Shown one piece after another: positions 16,877 to 27,229 of a stretch of 39,147 nucleotides of DNA. Position 1 is the stretch's first letter. The number at the start of each line of letters is the position of its first letter. Source of the stretch: CAYRJD01 sp964424585 (GTDB lineage: Bacteria > Actinomycetota > Acidimicrobiia > Acidimicrobiales > Poriferisodalaceae); NCBI GenBank assembly GCA_964424585.1, contig CAYRJD010000042.1:1-39147 (forward strand), given 5' to 3'. Below the pieces are notes generated by a model. That model was not told the DNA's origin, searched no databases, and was given only the letters and a program-made list of their open reading frames with translations. A program made the position numbers and the translations under genes.

Positions 16877-19399
16877 CTAGGTCCGGTTGCGCCTGCGAGC
16901 GCGCCCTTCACCGCGGTCGCCGGTGGCGCTGAGGTCGCCGTAGACCTCGCGAGCTTCGGCATCGAAGTGGTCTTCGAACGTTGCCTGGCGACGCACGGTC
17001 GTGCCGTCGTCGGCCGCCGAACGAGCCGCCACCTCAGCGGGCGCCGTCTGCGCCATCGTCACGCCTCGCACGCGCTCGACTGCCGGCTCGGCGTCATCCG
17101 TCGCGCCGTAGCCGGCATCGAGGTCCGCTTCGTCGGCCAGCCCTGCGCCGTTCACGCTCGCGTCACCTCTGGCAGCTGGGGCGTCGGCTTCGCCGTCGAT
17201 CATCGACAGCGACAGCTTGCCGTTGCGGTCGATGTCTTCGACGACGACGTTCAGCTCGTCTCCCAGGTTCAAGAACTCTTCCACCCGCTCGACGCGGCGC
17301 TTGCCGCCCAGCTTGCTGATGTGCAGCAAGCCGTCGGTACCCGGCAAGATGTTGACGAACGCGCCGAACTTGGTGATGTTGACCACCCGACCGGCGTACG
17401 TCGCGCCGACCGACGCGGTCGGCGGATTGGCGATGAGCCTGATCTGACGCTCGGCTTCTTCCATCGCTGCCCGGTCGGATGAGCCGATGCTGACGGTGCC
17501 CACCACGCCGTCGTCGTCGACGCTGATCTGCACGCCGGTCTCGTCTTGGATGGCGTTGATGACCTTGCCGCGCGGCCCGATGACCTCGGCGATCTTGTCC
17601 ATCGGAATCTCGAACGTCGTGATCTTCGGGGCGCTCTCGGCAAGCTCTGCGCGAGGCTCGGCGATGGCTTCGCGCATCACGTCCAAGATCGTCATGCGCG
17701 CCTGGCGGGCTTGGTCGAGGGCGGAGGCCAGCACGTCGGCGGGAATGCCGTCGATCTTGGTGTCGAGCTGCAGCGCGGTGATCGCGTCGTGCGTGCCGGC
17801 GACCTTGAAGTCCATGTCGCCGAACGCGTCTTCCGCGCCCAAGATGTCGGTGAGCGTCACGTAGCGATCGTCTGCGTGAACGAGCCCCATCGCGACGCCC
17901 GCGACGTGATCGACGATCGGCACGCCTGCATCCATCAGCGAGAGCGACGACGCGCAAACCGACGCCATCGACGTCGAGCCGTTCGAGCTGAGCACGTCGG
18001 AGACGAGCCGCAGCACGTAGGGGAACTTTTCCTTCGACGGAATGACGCCCAGCAGCGCTCGCTCGGCGAGCGCGCCGTGGCCGATCTCACGCCGCTTGGG
18101 GCCGCGCATGAAGCCAGCTTCGCCGGTGGAGAACGGCGGGAAGTTGTAGTGGTGCAGGTAGCGCTTGCGATCTTGCGGGGTGAGCGTGTCGACGATCTGC
18201 TCCATGCGGGTCATCGCCAGCGTGGTGACGTTGAGCACCTGGGTCTCACCTCGTTGGAACAAGCCCGAGCCGTGCGCGGTGCTGCCCAAGTATCCGACCT
18301 CGGCGCTGAGCGGGCGCACCTGGTCGGTCGCTCGCCCGTCGATGCGGAACCCGTCGCTCACGATGCGCTGGCGCACGACGTTCTTGGCGACCGTGCGCAT
18401 GGCGGCGGAGATCTGGTGGCTGGCGTCGTCTAGCTCGCTGAACTCTTCGGTGAGCTGGCCGACCGCTTCGTCGGTCGCCTCGGCTTGCGCAGCTTCGCGG
18501 GTCGCCTTGTCGGCGATCGCCAGCACCTCGGCGAGCTTGTCTTGCGCGACCTCGGTCACCCGCGCCAGCACCTCGGGCGAGTAGTCCAAGCTCTCGACCC
18601 ACTCGATCGGCTCGACCGGCCCGTTGGCCGCCTCGTAGCTCGCACGCAGGTTGTGCTGCAGCTCGACGATGTCGCTGATGGGGCCCTTCGCGGCTTCGAG
18701 CCCTGCGGCGAGCACCGCCTCGTTGACCTTCGGCGCGCCTTCGCCGTAGAGGTCGAAGCTGCGCTCGGTGCCGCCAGCCTCGACCATCATGATCGCCACG
18801 TCGCCGCCATCGAGCACCCGCCCGGCCACGACCATCTCGAAGGTCGCCTCTTCGGCTTCGGTGTAGGTGGGAAACGCGATCCACGTTCCGGCGACGGAGT
18901 AGGCGAGGCGCACGCCGCCGATGGGGCTCTCGAACGGAATGCCGCTCAGCCACAGCGCAGCAGAGGCGCCGTTGAGCGTCACGATGTCGTGAGGGTTTTC
19001 GCCGTCGACGCCGAGGATCGTGCCGACCACGTGCGTCTCGTGGCGATAGGCGTCGGGGAAGTTCGGACGCAGCGGCCGGTCGATCAGCCGACACGTCAAG
19101 ATGGCTTCGTCGGAGGCTCGCCCTTCGCGCCGGAAGAACGAGCCGGGAATGCGTCCGGCGGCGTACATGCGCTCTTCGACGTCGACGGTGAGCGGAAAGA
19201 ACGACGCGCCCTCGCGCGGCGTCTTCGCTGCTGTGGCGGTCACCAGCGCACGGGTGTCGCCGAGCGCAACGGTGACGGCTCCGGTGGCGAGGCCGGCGAG
19301 CTTGCCTGACTCGAGCGTGAGCGTTTTCTCGCCGCCGGCGATGGGGGCGGAGACGCTGACCGATGTACGGCCAGCCGCGTTGATGGTTGATGTGGTCAT
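16877..19399 (-). CDS. pnp: Polyribonucleotide nucleotidyltransferase (PNPase)
   Basis: 840 aa from ATG 19399, with AAGGA upstream. PNPase degrades RNA 3' to 5' with phosphate and can add nucleotides. Two RNase PH domains (residues ~20-230 and ~345-560) are joined by a helical linker. In the second one, GSTSMASVCASSLSLMDAGVP and DFKVAGTHDAITALQLDTK hold phosphate-binding and catalytic residues. A KH domain (VIGPRGKVINAIQDETGVQI, ~600) and an S1 domain (YAGRVVNITKFGAFVNILPG, ~680) follow. After S1 come ~105 residues of low-complexity acidic then basic tail ending in RRRNRT, a common actinobacterial extension. It lies after rpsO as usual (42-base gap) and before dapB. Confidence 0.97.
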   Translation of the reverse strand: MTTSTINAAGRTSVSVSAPIAGGEKTLTLESGKLAGLATGAVTVALGDTRALVTATAAKTPREGASFFPLTVDVEERMYAAGRIPGSFFRREGRASDEAILTCRLIDRPLRPNFPDAYRHETHVVGTILGVDGENPHDIVTLNGASAALWLSGIPFESPIGGVRLAYSVAGTWIAFPTYTEAEEATFEMVVAGRVLDGGDVAIMMVEAGGTERSFDLYGEGAPKVNEAVLAAGLEAAKGPISDIVELQHNLRASYEAANGPVEPIEWVESLDYSPEVLARVTEVAQDKLAEVLAIADKATREAAQAEATDEAVGQLTEEFSELDDASHQISAAMRTVAKNVVRQRIVSDGFRIDGRATDQVRPLSAEVGYLGSTAHGSGLFQRGETQVLNVTTLAMTRMEQIVDTLTPQDRKRYLHHYNFPPFSTGEAGFMRGPKRREIGHGALAERALLGVIPSKEKFPYVLRLVSDVLSSNGSTSMASVCASSLSLMDAGVPIVDHVAGVAMGLVHADDRYVTLTDILGAEDAFGDMDFKVAGTHDAITALQLDTKIDGIPADVLASALDQARQARMTILDVMREAIAEPRAELAESAPKITTFEIPMDKIAEVIGPRGKVINAIQDETGVQISVDDDGVVGTVSIGSSDRAAMEEAERQIRLIANPPTASVGATYAGRVVNITKFGAFVNILPGTDGLLHISKLGGKRRVERVEEFLNLGDELNVVVEDIDRNGKLSLSMIDGEADAPAARGDASVNGAGLADEADLDAGYGATDDAEPAVERVRGVTMAQTAPAEVAARSAADDGTTVRRQATFEDHFDAEAREVYGDLSATGDRGEGRARRRNRT

Positions 19400-19441
19400 G
19401 GGTGTCCTTGACGTGCTGGCTGTGAAAAGAGAGTCAGGGCG

Positions 19442-19699
19442 CTAGCGGCGCAGGCCGAGCTTGGCAATGAGCGCGCGGTAGCGGTCGATGTCGTTCTTGA
19501 TCAGGTAGTTGAGCAAGCGCCGACGGCGACCCACGAGCTGCAGCAGACCACGACGACTGTGGTGATCTTTGCGATGCGTCTGTAGGTGCTCGGTGAGATG
19601 ATCGATGCGTTCGGTGAGCAGGGCAACTTGAACTTCTGGTGATCCAGTGTCGCTCTCATGCTGCCGATGCTCCGCGATGGTGGCGGACTTCGGGTTCAT
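19442..19699 (-). CDS. rpsO: 30S ribosomal protein S15
   Basis: 85 aa from ATG 19699, which has AAAGGA upstream; a longer in-frame extension to 19855 is not conserved. S15 binds 16S rRNA in the central domain of the 30S subunit. The family core is fully seen: HRQHESDTGSPEVQVALLTE, then RIDHLTEHLQTHRKDHHSR, GLLQLVGRRRRLLNYL and the end RYRALIAKLGLRR. It is a few residues shorter than the usual 89. The 170-base gap upstream to ribF may hold its own promoter and leader; a TAGCAT box on the minus strand was noted but no well-spaced -35. Confidence 0.96.
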   Translation of the reverse strand: MNPKSATIAEHRQHESDTGSPEVQVALLTERIDHLTEHLQTHRKDHHSRRGLLQLVGRRRRLLNYLIKNDIDRYRALIAKLGLRR

Positions 19700-19868
19700 G
19701 GCTGTATGTGTCCTTTGGGGGGTAGCTGCCGCCCCGCACTGGGACGGCGGGCGCTTGCTCGGAGGTTTGGCTCGGGTGAGCGCGCGCCGGTTGGTCGGTT
19801 TCTCATTTGTTGTTGATGTAATGCTAGCGGCTGCGCGCGCGTTCGCCACAACCATGCGTCGCCGACAG

Positions 19869-20819
19869 CTAAGTGGGCTCTAGAACCTTGATGGCGTCAG
19901 CGACGTCGCGCCCGAGCTGCGCCTTCAGCTCGTCTACCCCGTCGAAGCGCTGCTCGGCGCGCAGGCGTCGCACGAAGCTGATCTTGGCTCGCTCGTCGTA
20001 GAGGTCGCCTCGGTAGCCGATCAGGTGCACTTCGGTGAGCGGGCGCTCGGCGAAGTCGTAGAACGTCGGCCGGAGGCCGATGTTGACGGCCGCCGGGTAG
20101 TGCGACCCGTCTGGCCGCTGATACCACGCGGCGTAGACGCCGTTGGCGGGCAGCTGCAGCTCGGGCGGCGTGGGCACGTTGGCGGTCGGAAACCCGATGT
20201 GCCGGCCACGCCGGTCGCCTGCCGTCACGACGCCGCGCACCTCGAACGGCCGGCCCAGCAACCGAGCGGCGCGCTCGACGTCGCCCGCGTCGAGCGCACT
20301 GCGAATGGAGGTCGACGAGATCACCTCGCCGTCGCCGGTCATCTGGCGCACCAGCGGCAGCCCGACGACGTCGTAGCCGTGCTGGGCACCGACCGACCGC
20401 AGCGTGTCGATGTTGCCCTTGCGCTCGCGGCCGAAGTGGAAATCGGCGCCCACCACGACCGCCTTCGCGCCCAGACAGCGCACCAAAATCTGTTCGGCAA
20501 ACTCTTCGGCTGGAACGGCCGCCTGGGCTTCGTCGAACTCGATCACCACCGTGTAGTCGACGCCGGTTTCCGCCAGCAGCTCGAGCTTGTGGTCGAGGTC
20601 GCACAGCAGCAACGGCGCGGATTCGGGGCGCACCACCGTCGCGGGATGACGATCGAACGTGACCACGGCGGTGGCGCAGCCCATCTCGGCGGCGAGCTTG
20701 TGCATCTCGGCGACGATCGTGCGGTGGCCTCGGTGGACGCCGTCGTATTCGCCGACGGTCACGACGCTGCCCGCTTCCAGCACCGGGCACCAGTCGGTGT
20801 CGCGGATGATGTCCATCAA
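19869..20819 (-). CDS. ribF: Bifunctional riboflavin kinase / FAD synthetase
   Basis: 316 aa from ATG 20819 (or ATG 20816). RibF phosphorylates riboflavin to FMN and adenylates it to FAD. The N-terminal nucleotidyltransferase domain shows VVTVGEYDGVHRGHRTIV (the family G.FDGVH.GH; here EY replaces the usual xF), VVTFDRHPATVV, VVGADFHFGRERKG and ISSTSIRSALDAGDV. The C-terminal flavokinase domain shows GDRRGRHIGFPTANV (GFPTAN), GVYAAW, NIGLRPTF and EVHLIGYRGDLYDERAKISF, where the N and E bind substrate and act as base. The products supply the many flavin enzymes nearby. The start is nine bases from the truB stop. Confidence 0.96.
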   Translation of the reverse strand: MMDIIRDTDWCPVLEAGSVVTVGEYDGVHRGHRTIVAEMHKLAAEMGCATAVVTFDRHPATVVRPESAPLLLCDLDHKLELLAETGVDYTVVIEFDEAQAAVPAEEFAEQILVRCLGAKAVVVGADFHFGRERKGNIDTLRSVGAQHGYDVVGLPLVRQMTGDGEVISSTSIRSALDAGDVERAARLLGRPFEVRGVVTAGDRRGRHIGFPTANVPTPPELQLPANGVYAAWYQRPDGSHYPAAVNIGLRPTFYDFAERPLTEVHLIGYRGDLYDERAKISFVRRLRAEQRFDGVDELKAQLGRDVADAIKVLEPT

Positions 20820-20827
20820 AGGTAACG

Positions 20828-21715
20828 CTACCTACGGCTTTGGTCTCGTTCGCCAGCCAGCACCACCGCCGGACGCACGACGCCGTCTTTGCGCTCGTGG
20901 ACGGCCACCAGCCGTCCGTCGGGTGCCAGCAACGCCCACGGGCCGCCTGGCTGGCTCGCGCGCCCGCCGAAGGGCGCGAACCGGCCTTCGCCGAGCCGTC
21001 CGCCGGCGGCTACCGCTGCGACCTCTTCGTCGGTGAGCGAGACCCGCTCCATGCCCTGCGCGATAGCCGCTGGTTCACCGAGGGTGGCGTGCTCGGGAGG
21101 TGCCGCGTCGTCGACGTGGAAAGGCCCGCTCGTCGTGCGCCGCAACGAACCGACGTGCGCACCGCCGCCCAACGCCCGGCCCAGGTCGACCGCGAGCGAG
21201 CGGACGTAGGTGCCCGACCCGCACCTCACCGATGCCGCGAACACCCCAGGCTCGTCTGTGGGCTCGACGGTGAACTCGTGCACCGTGACCTCTCTTGGTT
21301 CGAGCTGCGGCGCTTGCCCTTCGCGCGCCACCTCATGGGCGCGCCGTCCGTCGACCTTCACGGCGGAAACCGCTGGCGGCACCTGCGCGATGGTTCCGAC
21401 GAAGCGCTCGGCGGCTGCTCGCACGCGCGCCGCGTCGAGCGTCATCTCATGGGTCGCGACCACCTCCCCCGCCGCGTCGCCGGTCGTGGTTTCGGCGCCG
21501 AAGCAGATGGTCGCCTCATACGTCTTGGGCCACGCCGTCACGAAACGCAGCAGCCGGGTTGCCGGCCCTACGCCGACCACCAGCAGCCCGGTCGCGGGCG
21601 GGTCGAGCGTGCCGGCGTGTCCGATGCGACGCTCGCCCAGGCGTCGCCGCAGCTGGGCGACCACGTCGTGTGAGGTGACGCCTGCGGGTTTGTCGATGAG
21701 CGCAATCCCAACCAG
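20828..21715 (-). CDS. truB: tRNA pseudouridine(55) synthase, probable CTG (or ATT) start
   Basis: 295 aa if started at CTG 21715. TruB makes pseudouridine 55 in the T-arm of tRNA. The conserved N-terminus GIALIDKPAGVTSHDVV lies before any ATG, GTG or TTG in frame; the first usual start (GTG 21664) would remove it. Starting at CTG gives MVGIALIDKPAG, which matches the family pattern; ATT at 21706 (MALIDKPAG) is the alternative. The catalytic motif GHAGTLDPPATGLL is present with D38. SGTYVRSLAVDLGRALGG is the second family motif, and a PUA-like C-terminal part follows. The gap to the rbfA stop is 58 bases, partly hairpin-forming. No SD is seen. Confidence 0.9.
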   Translation of the reverse strand: MVGIALIDKPAGVTSHDVVAQLRRRLGERRIGHAGTLDPPATGLLVVGVGPATRLLRFVTAWPKTYEATICFGAETTTGDAAGEVVATHEMTLDAARVRAAAERFVGTIAQVPPAVSAVKVDGRRAHEVAREGQAPQLEPREVTVHEFTVEPTDEPGVFAASVRCGSGTYVRSLAVDLGRALGGGAHVGSLRRTTSGPFHVDDAAPPEHATLGEPAAIAQGMERVSLTDEEVAAVAAGGRLGEGRFAPFGGRASQPGGPWALLAPDGRLVAVHERKDGVVRPAVVLAGERDQSRR

Positions 21716-21747
21716 CCCGGAGGGCTGGCGCCCTGCTCGCAGGCGCC
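21712..21747 (-). promoter_or_regulatory. Two adjacent hairpins over the truB start
   Basis: On the minus strand CCAGCCC, a TCC loop and GGGCTGG form a perfect 7-bp hairpin at 21728-21712, with the probable CTG start (21715-21713) inside its 3' arm. Just upstream GGCGCC, nine bases and GGCGCC form another at 21747-21727. No T-tract follows, so these are not typical terminators. A role in controlling truB translation, for example opening by ribosomes arriving from rbfA, is inference. Confidence 0.55.
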
Positions 21748-21773
21748 CCGATGGCTGGGGCGGCGTGCGCGAG

Positions 21774-22178
21774 CTACTGCTCAGCGGAACGTCGCGCCCG
21801 CTCGGCGGCCAGCAGCCGCTCGATGCGGTCGGCCTCGATCAGCGACGTGTCGTGCGCGAAGCGCAGCACCGGCGTTCGTCGCATCCGCACGCTGGCGGCG
21901 AGCACGCGCTGCAGGCGAGCGCGGTGACCCTCCAAGCACCGCAACGCCTCGTCCGCCAGCTCGGGCTCGCGCATGTCGAAGTGAACGGTCGCGTTCGTCA
22001 GCTCGCGGTCGACGTCGACGCCGGTGATGACGATGCCTTCGACCTCTTCGTCGTCGATGTGCGAGAGCTGCTCGGCTACGACTTCACGCACCAGCTCGGC
22101 GACGCGGTCGGTCCGCTCATACCGGTGCTGGCTCTTCGGCTGCGCTCTCGGCGATCTGCGGCGTCGGTGGGCTACCAC
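21774..22178 (-). CDS. rbfA: 30S ribosome-binding factor A
   Basis: 134 aa from GTG 22178. RbfA is a late 30S maturation factor that binds near the 16S helix 1. The KH-like fold sequence RVAELVREVVAEQLSHIDDE, then GIVITGVDVDRELTNATVHF, ALRCLEGHRARLQRVLAASV and RMRRTPVLRFAHDTSLIEAD matches the family closely. The first ~20 residues are basic and low complexity (RRRRSPRAQPKSQHR), possibly an extension. It starts 36 bases after the infB stop. No DHH-type nanoRNase gene is between it and truB, unlike many actinobacteria. Confidence 0.95.
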   Translation of the reverse strand: MVAHRRRRSPRAQPKSQHRYERTDRVAELVREVVAEQLSHIDDEEVEGIVITGVDVDRELTNATVHFDMREPELADEALRCLEGHRARLQRVLAASVRMRRTPVLRFAHDTSLIEADRIERLLAAERARRSAEQ

Positions 22179-22214
22179 GATGAGGTCTCGAACGGCCCGA
22201 CAAAAGCGAGCGGG

Positions 22215-25200
22215 TCACGCCGCCCGCGGTATCTCGTGCTCCTCGTACGTTTCGATGACATCGCCCTCCTTCAGGTCGGTGAAATCGTCTAGCCCGATGC
22301 CGCACTCCATGCCCGCGTTGACGGCGTCGACGTCGTCCTTATAGTGCCGCAGCGAGCTGATGGCGCCCTTCCAGATGATCGCGCCGTCGCGCAAAAACCT
22401 GACCTTGGCACCGCTGCTGATGGTGCCGTGCTCGACGACGCAGCCGGCCACCGGGCCGAGCCGAGAGATGCGAAACACCTGCTTGACCTCTGCCTCGCCG
22501 GTGACGACCTCGTCGTATTCGGGCTCCAGCATTCCGAGCATCGCGTTCTGCACGTCTTCGAGCAGCCGGTAGATGATCTCGTACAGCCGCGTCTCGATGC
22601 CCATCTCGTCGGCCAGCACGCGAGCGTTGCGGTCGGGTCGCACGTTGAAGCCGATGATCGACGCGTTCGACGCGGCCGCCAGGTTGACGTCGTTCTCGTT
22701 GATGCCGCCCACCGCCCGGCTGACGAAGCTGAGCTTAACGTCGTCGCGCTCGAGGTTGCGCAGGCTGTCGGTGACGGCCTCCAGCGAACCGCCCATGTCG
22801 GCTTTGAGGATCAAGTTGAGCGTCGCGGTCTCGCCCTTGCGCACGTGCTGGAAGAGGTCTTCCAGCCGGCTGCCGGTCACCGCTGTGCCCTTCTGGCGGG
22901 CGAGGTCGGCTTGACGCTGGTAGTGCTCGCGCCACTCGGCGGCCTCCCGGGCGGTCTTCTCGTCTCGCGCGACCACAAACAGGTCGCCCGCGCCGGCGAC
23001 GTCGTTCAGCCCGAGCACCTGCACCGGAACGGACGGCCCAGCAGCGGTGACCGTCTCGCCGTGCTCGTCGATCATCGCGCGCACCCGGCCCCAAGCGGCG
23101 CCCGCCACCAGCGGATCGCCGGGCTGCAGCGTGCCTTGCTGGACGAGCACGGTCGCGATCGGGCCACGCCCTCGGTCGAGGCGAGCTTCGAGCACCAGGC
23201 CCATCGCGCGGCTGTCGGTCGTCGAGCGCAGCTCTTCTACCTCGGCGACCACGAGCAGCTGGTCGAGCAGCTCGTCGATGCCCTCGCGGTTCAGCGCCGA
23301 GACTTCGACCGTTATCACCTCGCCGCCGAACGCTTCGGCTTGGAGGCCGTGCTCGACGAGCTGCGACTGGATGCGCGTCGGGTCGGCACCTGGCCGGTCT
23401 ATCTTGTTGATGGCGACCACGATGGGCACCTCGGCCGCCTTCGCGTGGCTGATGGCTTCGATGGTCTGCGGCATCACGCCGTCGTCGGCCGCGACGACGA
23501 GCACGACAATGTCGGTGGCCTTCGCGCCGCGGGCTCGCATGGCGGTAAACGCTTCGTGGCCGGGCGTGTCGATGAACGTCAGCAGGTGGCCGTCGCGCTC
23601 GACCTGATACGCGCCGATGTGCTGGGTGATGCCGCCCGCTTCGTCTTCGACCACCGACGACGAGCGAATGCGGTCGAGCAGCAGCGTCTTGCCGTGGTCG
23701 ACGTGGCCCATCACCGTGATGACCGGCGGGCGTTCGGCTGCTTGCTCTAGTTCGGCCAGCTCGTCCGCGCCCAGCAGGCCGAGAATTTTCTCTTCGTCTT
23801 CTTCGCCCGGGTCGACCAGCCGAACCTCGGCTCCGATCTCGGCGGCGAACAGCTCGATGGTCTCGTCGCTGAGCTTCTGCGTGCCGGTCGCCAGCTGCTC
23901 TTGATGCTCGAGGATGAAGCGGATGATGTCTGGCGTCGAACGGTTCAGCAGCGGCGCCAGCTCTTGGGCGCTGCTGCCTCGCACGACGACGATCTCGCCT
24001 TCGGGCACGGGCGCGTCGAGCGGCGCGTACGTCAGCTCTTGCGGTGCCAGCTCGTCGAGCTGGCGCCTGCGACGGCTCCTCGACCGGTTGGTGCGTCGCG
24101 GCGGCTGGTTGCGGGGCCCGCCGGGTCGCTGGCCCGGAGGCCCGCCCGGCTTGCCGCCCGGCGGACCTGTGTGACGGCCGAACGACGGTGCGCCGCGCCG
24201 CTGGCCTGCGCCGGGGCGGCCGCTGGCGGGACGTTGGCCGGGCGGCCGCTGGCCAGGCTCGACCGGACGGCGCGGCCCGGGCGGCGGAGGTATCGGCTTG
24301 CCGTCGCGCGACACCGGCGCGCGCAGCGTGTGAGGAGGAGGCGGCGGCAGTCGGGGGCTCTCGCCGGGCGCGCCTGCCGTGCGCCTGGCAGGTGACGAAC
24401 TGGCCGGTGGCGAGCTGGCTGGCGACGCACTGGCCGGCGGCTCGCGCCGAGCAGCGGGCGCGCGAGCCGTCGTCTCAGCAGCTACACGGGCAGGCTCAGA
24501 GCCGGTCGACCGCACGCCGCCCGGCGGTGCCGGCAGTCGAGCGGCTGCCTGCGCTGCGGCAGAACTTCTGGCTGCTTCCTCCGCGGTCGTGCGCCGGGCC
24601 TTGGTCGCTGCGTCTGACTTGGCTGTCGTTGCCTTGCCTTGCGCGCGCGCCGCAGGTTCGACAGCTGCGGCGGGAGGGTTTTGGCTCGCGCGAGGCTCGT
24701 CTTTGGGCGCCGGCCTGGGCTTGGCTTGCGCGGCCGCCGCGCCCGCGCCAGCGCTCTGGGGCTTCTTGCTGGACAGCGTCTGACGAACTCGGTCGGGCAC
24801 TTGTCGACGCGACTTGGCTCCGTCGTCGGAAGGCGTCGTGCGGGCGCGCGCGGCGTTCGCCGCCGTGCGCCCCTTAGCGGCTCGGCCGCTTCTGGCGGGC
24901 CGAGCGGTGGGGCTGCGCTCAGCGGAGACGGCCCGAGGCCGGGCGCGCGTCGTCGACGCGACTTCGTCGGTGCCAGCGTCTCCGGCACCAGCATCGCTCG
25001 AAGCGTCGTCGGCTGTCGAAGCTGGCGACGCATCTGCGGCAGCGGCCTCGCCGTTGTGGTTGCGCTGCGCAACTGCGCGGCGAACGCGGTCGGCTTGCTG
25101 CTCCACCATCGACGAAGAAGGTGACTTGACGCCGATGCCGAGTGTGTCGCAGATGTCGAGGATGTCGCTGAGAGCAATGTCGAGTTCTCGCACCAACTCG

Positions 25201-25226
25201 TGGACGCGGACTGTCTTCTTCGCCAA
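22215..25226 (-). CDS. infB: Translation initiation factor IF-2
   Basis: 1003 aa from TTG 25226 (LAKKTVRVHELVREL, the family start). IF-2 is a GTPase that brings initiator tRNA to the 30S subunit. Domains in order: an IF2_N helix domain (residues ~1-50), a ~350-residue Ala/Pro/Arg/Gly linker with low complexity, a second IF2_N-like part (VPEGEIVVVRGSSAQELAPLL onward), then the G domain with G1 GHVDHGKT near residue 505, G3 DTPGHEAF and G4 NKID. The C-terminal beta-barrel and tRNA-binding domains follow, ending in VIETYEEHEIPRAA. Length is at the long end for the family because of the linker. It lies 112 bases after the nusA stop with no ylxR gene between. Confidence 0.97.
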   Translation of the reverse strand: MAKKTVRVHELVRELDIALSDILDICDTLGIGVKSPSSSMVEQQADRVRRAVAQRNHNGEAAAADASPASTADDASSDAGAGDAGTDEVASTTRARPRAVSAERSPTARPARSGRAAKGRTAANAARARTTPSDDGAKSRRQVPDRVRQTLSSKKPQSAGAGAAAAQAKPRPAPKDEPRASQNPPAAAVEPAARAQGKATTAKSDAATKARRTTAEEAARSSAAAQAAARLPAPPGGVRSTGSEPARVAAETTARAPAARREPPASASPASSPPASSSPARRTAGAPGESPRLPPPPPHTLRAPVSRDGKPIPPPPGPRRPVEPGQRPPGQRPASGRPGAGQRRGAPSFGRHTGPPGGKPGGPPGQRPGGPRNQPPRRTNRSRSRRRRQLDELAPQELTYAPLDAPVPEGEIVVVRGSSAQELAPLLNRSTPDIIRFILEHQEQLATGTQKLSDETIELFAAEIGAEVRLVDPGEEDEEKILGLLGADELAELEQAAERPPVITVMGHVDHGKTLLLDRIRSSSVVEDEAGGITQHIGAYQVERDGHLLTFIDTPGHEAFTAMRARGAKATDIVVLVVAADDGVMPQTIEAISHAKAAEVPIVVAINKIDRPGADPTRIQSQLVEHGLQAEAFGGEVITVEVSALNREGIDELLDQLLVVAEVEELRSTTDSRAMGLVLEARLDRGRGPIATVLVQQGTLQPGDPLVAGAAWGRVRAMIDEHGETVTAAGPSVPVQVLGLNDVAGAGDLFVVARDEKTAREAAEWREHYQRQADLARQKGTAVTGSRLEDLFQHVRKGETATLNLILKADMGGSLEAVTDSLRNLERDDVKLSFVSRAVGGINENDVNLAAASNASIIGFNVRPDRNARVLADEMGIETRLYEIIYRLLEDVQNAMLGMLEPEYDEVVTGEAEVKQVFRISRLGPVAGCVVEHGTISSGAKVRFLRDGAIIWKGAISSLRHYKDDVDAVNAGMECGIGLDDFTDLKEGDVIETYEEHEIPRAA

Positions 25227-25338
25227 CCAGAGGCCATTCTGTTAGGGGTTGTCGGGCCTCTCGGTCGGACCACGTGGTGGTTCGTCTCAGTCGCCCGAAG
25301 TCATAGCTGCCAAGGCTACCGACGCCAAGCCAGCGGCA

Positions 25339-26573
<1,235 letters not shown>

Positions 26574-26577
<4 letters not shown>

Positions 26578-27080
26578 TTGGTTGCTCCTTTCGGGTCGAA
26601 CACCGTTCTGGCTTTGCGAACGTTCGCGTGAGCTATCTCGCGCTCTTTGCCGTCGCCGTCGAGCACCGTGACGGTCGTTTCGTCTGCCGCCAAAAGCTGG
26701 CCTTCCACGATGACGCTGGCAGATGCTGCGCGATCAACGGCCTTGATGCGCACCTGCTCGCCGAGCGCTAGCCGGAAGTGTTCGAGCCTGCGCAACGGCC
26801 GCTCGAGGCCCGGCGACGACACCTCGAGCGTGTAGCGGCCAGCGCCGACCGCCAGCTCGTCGAGGAGTCGGCCGATGTCGCGGCTGAGCCGCGCGAGGTC
26901 GTCGACGCCGACGCCGGTCGCTCGGTCGGCGCTCGCCGCCACCAGCACGCGCACAGAGCCGCCGCCGACCGTCACGTCGTAGAGGTGGTGTCCGGCGTCG
27001 TTCACGAGCCGCTCGATGGCAGGCGCGACCGCATCGGCATCGGCTATCGGCGCAGCGTTTTTCGCTTCTGTGGTGGTCAT
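26574..27080 (-). CDS. rimP: Ribosome maturation factor RimP
   Basis: 168 aa from ATG 27080. RimP assists early 30S assembly around S12. The family pattern is seen: IERLVNDAGHHLYDVTVGG, VRVLVAASADRATGVGVDDLARLSRDIGR, then the signature YTLEVSSPGLERPLRRLEHF and the C-terminal SH3-like part KAVDRAASASVIVEGQL. The stop overlaps nusA by four bases. The start follows a 149-base gap holding a 14-bp tandem repeat; no clear SD or promoter was identified there. Confidence 0.95.
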
Positions 27081-27147
27081 GGGCGTTGCGGGGGTACGTG
27101 GGCTTGGCGTCGCTGCGGGCCGCAGCCGATTCGCAACCCGCCCAGTT

Positions 27148-27217
27148 TAGCGAGCACTGGCTAACTAGCACCGGTTAGCGAGCACTGGCTAGCGAGCACT
27201 GGCTACCGAAGACTGGC
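27148..27217. repeat. 14-bp tandem repeat array between ispG and rimP
   Basis: Five consecutive 14-bp units: TAGCGAGCACTGGC at 27148-27161, 27176-27189 and 27190-27203, and diverged copies at 27162-27175 (TAACTAGCACCGGT) and 27204-27217 (TACCGAAGACTGGC). The surrounding 27081-27229 has no gene. GCTAAC and GTTAGC inside the array can pair over an eight-base loop. Confidence 0.85.
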
Positions 27218-27229
27218 TGCTGGCGAGCG

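Noticed and set aside
21727..21747. Rho-independent terminator between rbfA and truB
   Set aside because: The hairpins are not followed by a T-run, so they look regulatory at most.
25227..25338. Possible ylxR gene between nusA and infB
   Set aside because: The gap is only 112 bases, with no ORF of suitable length or motif.
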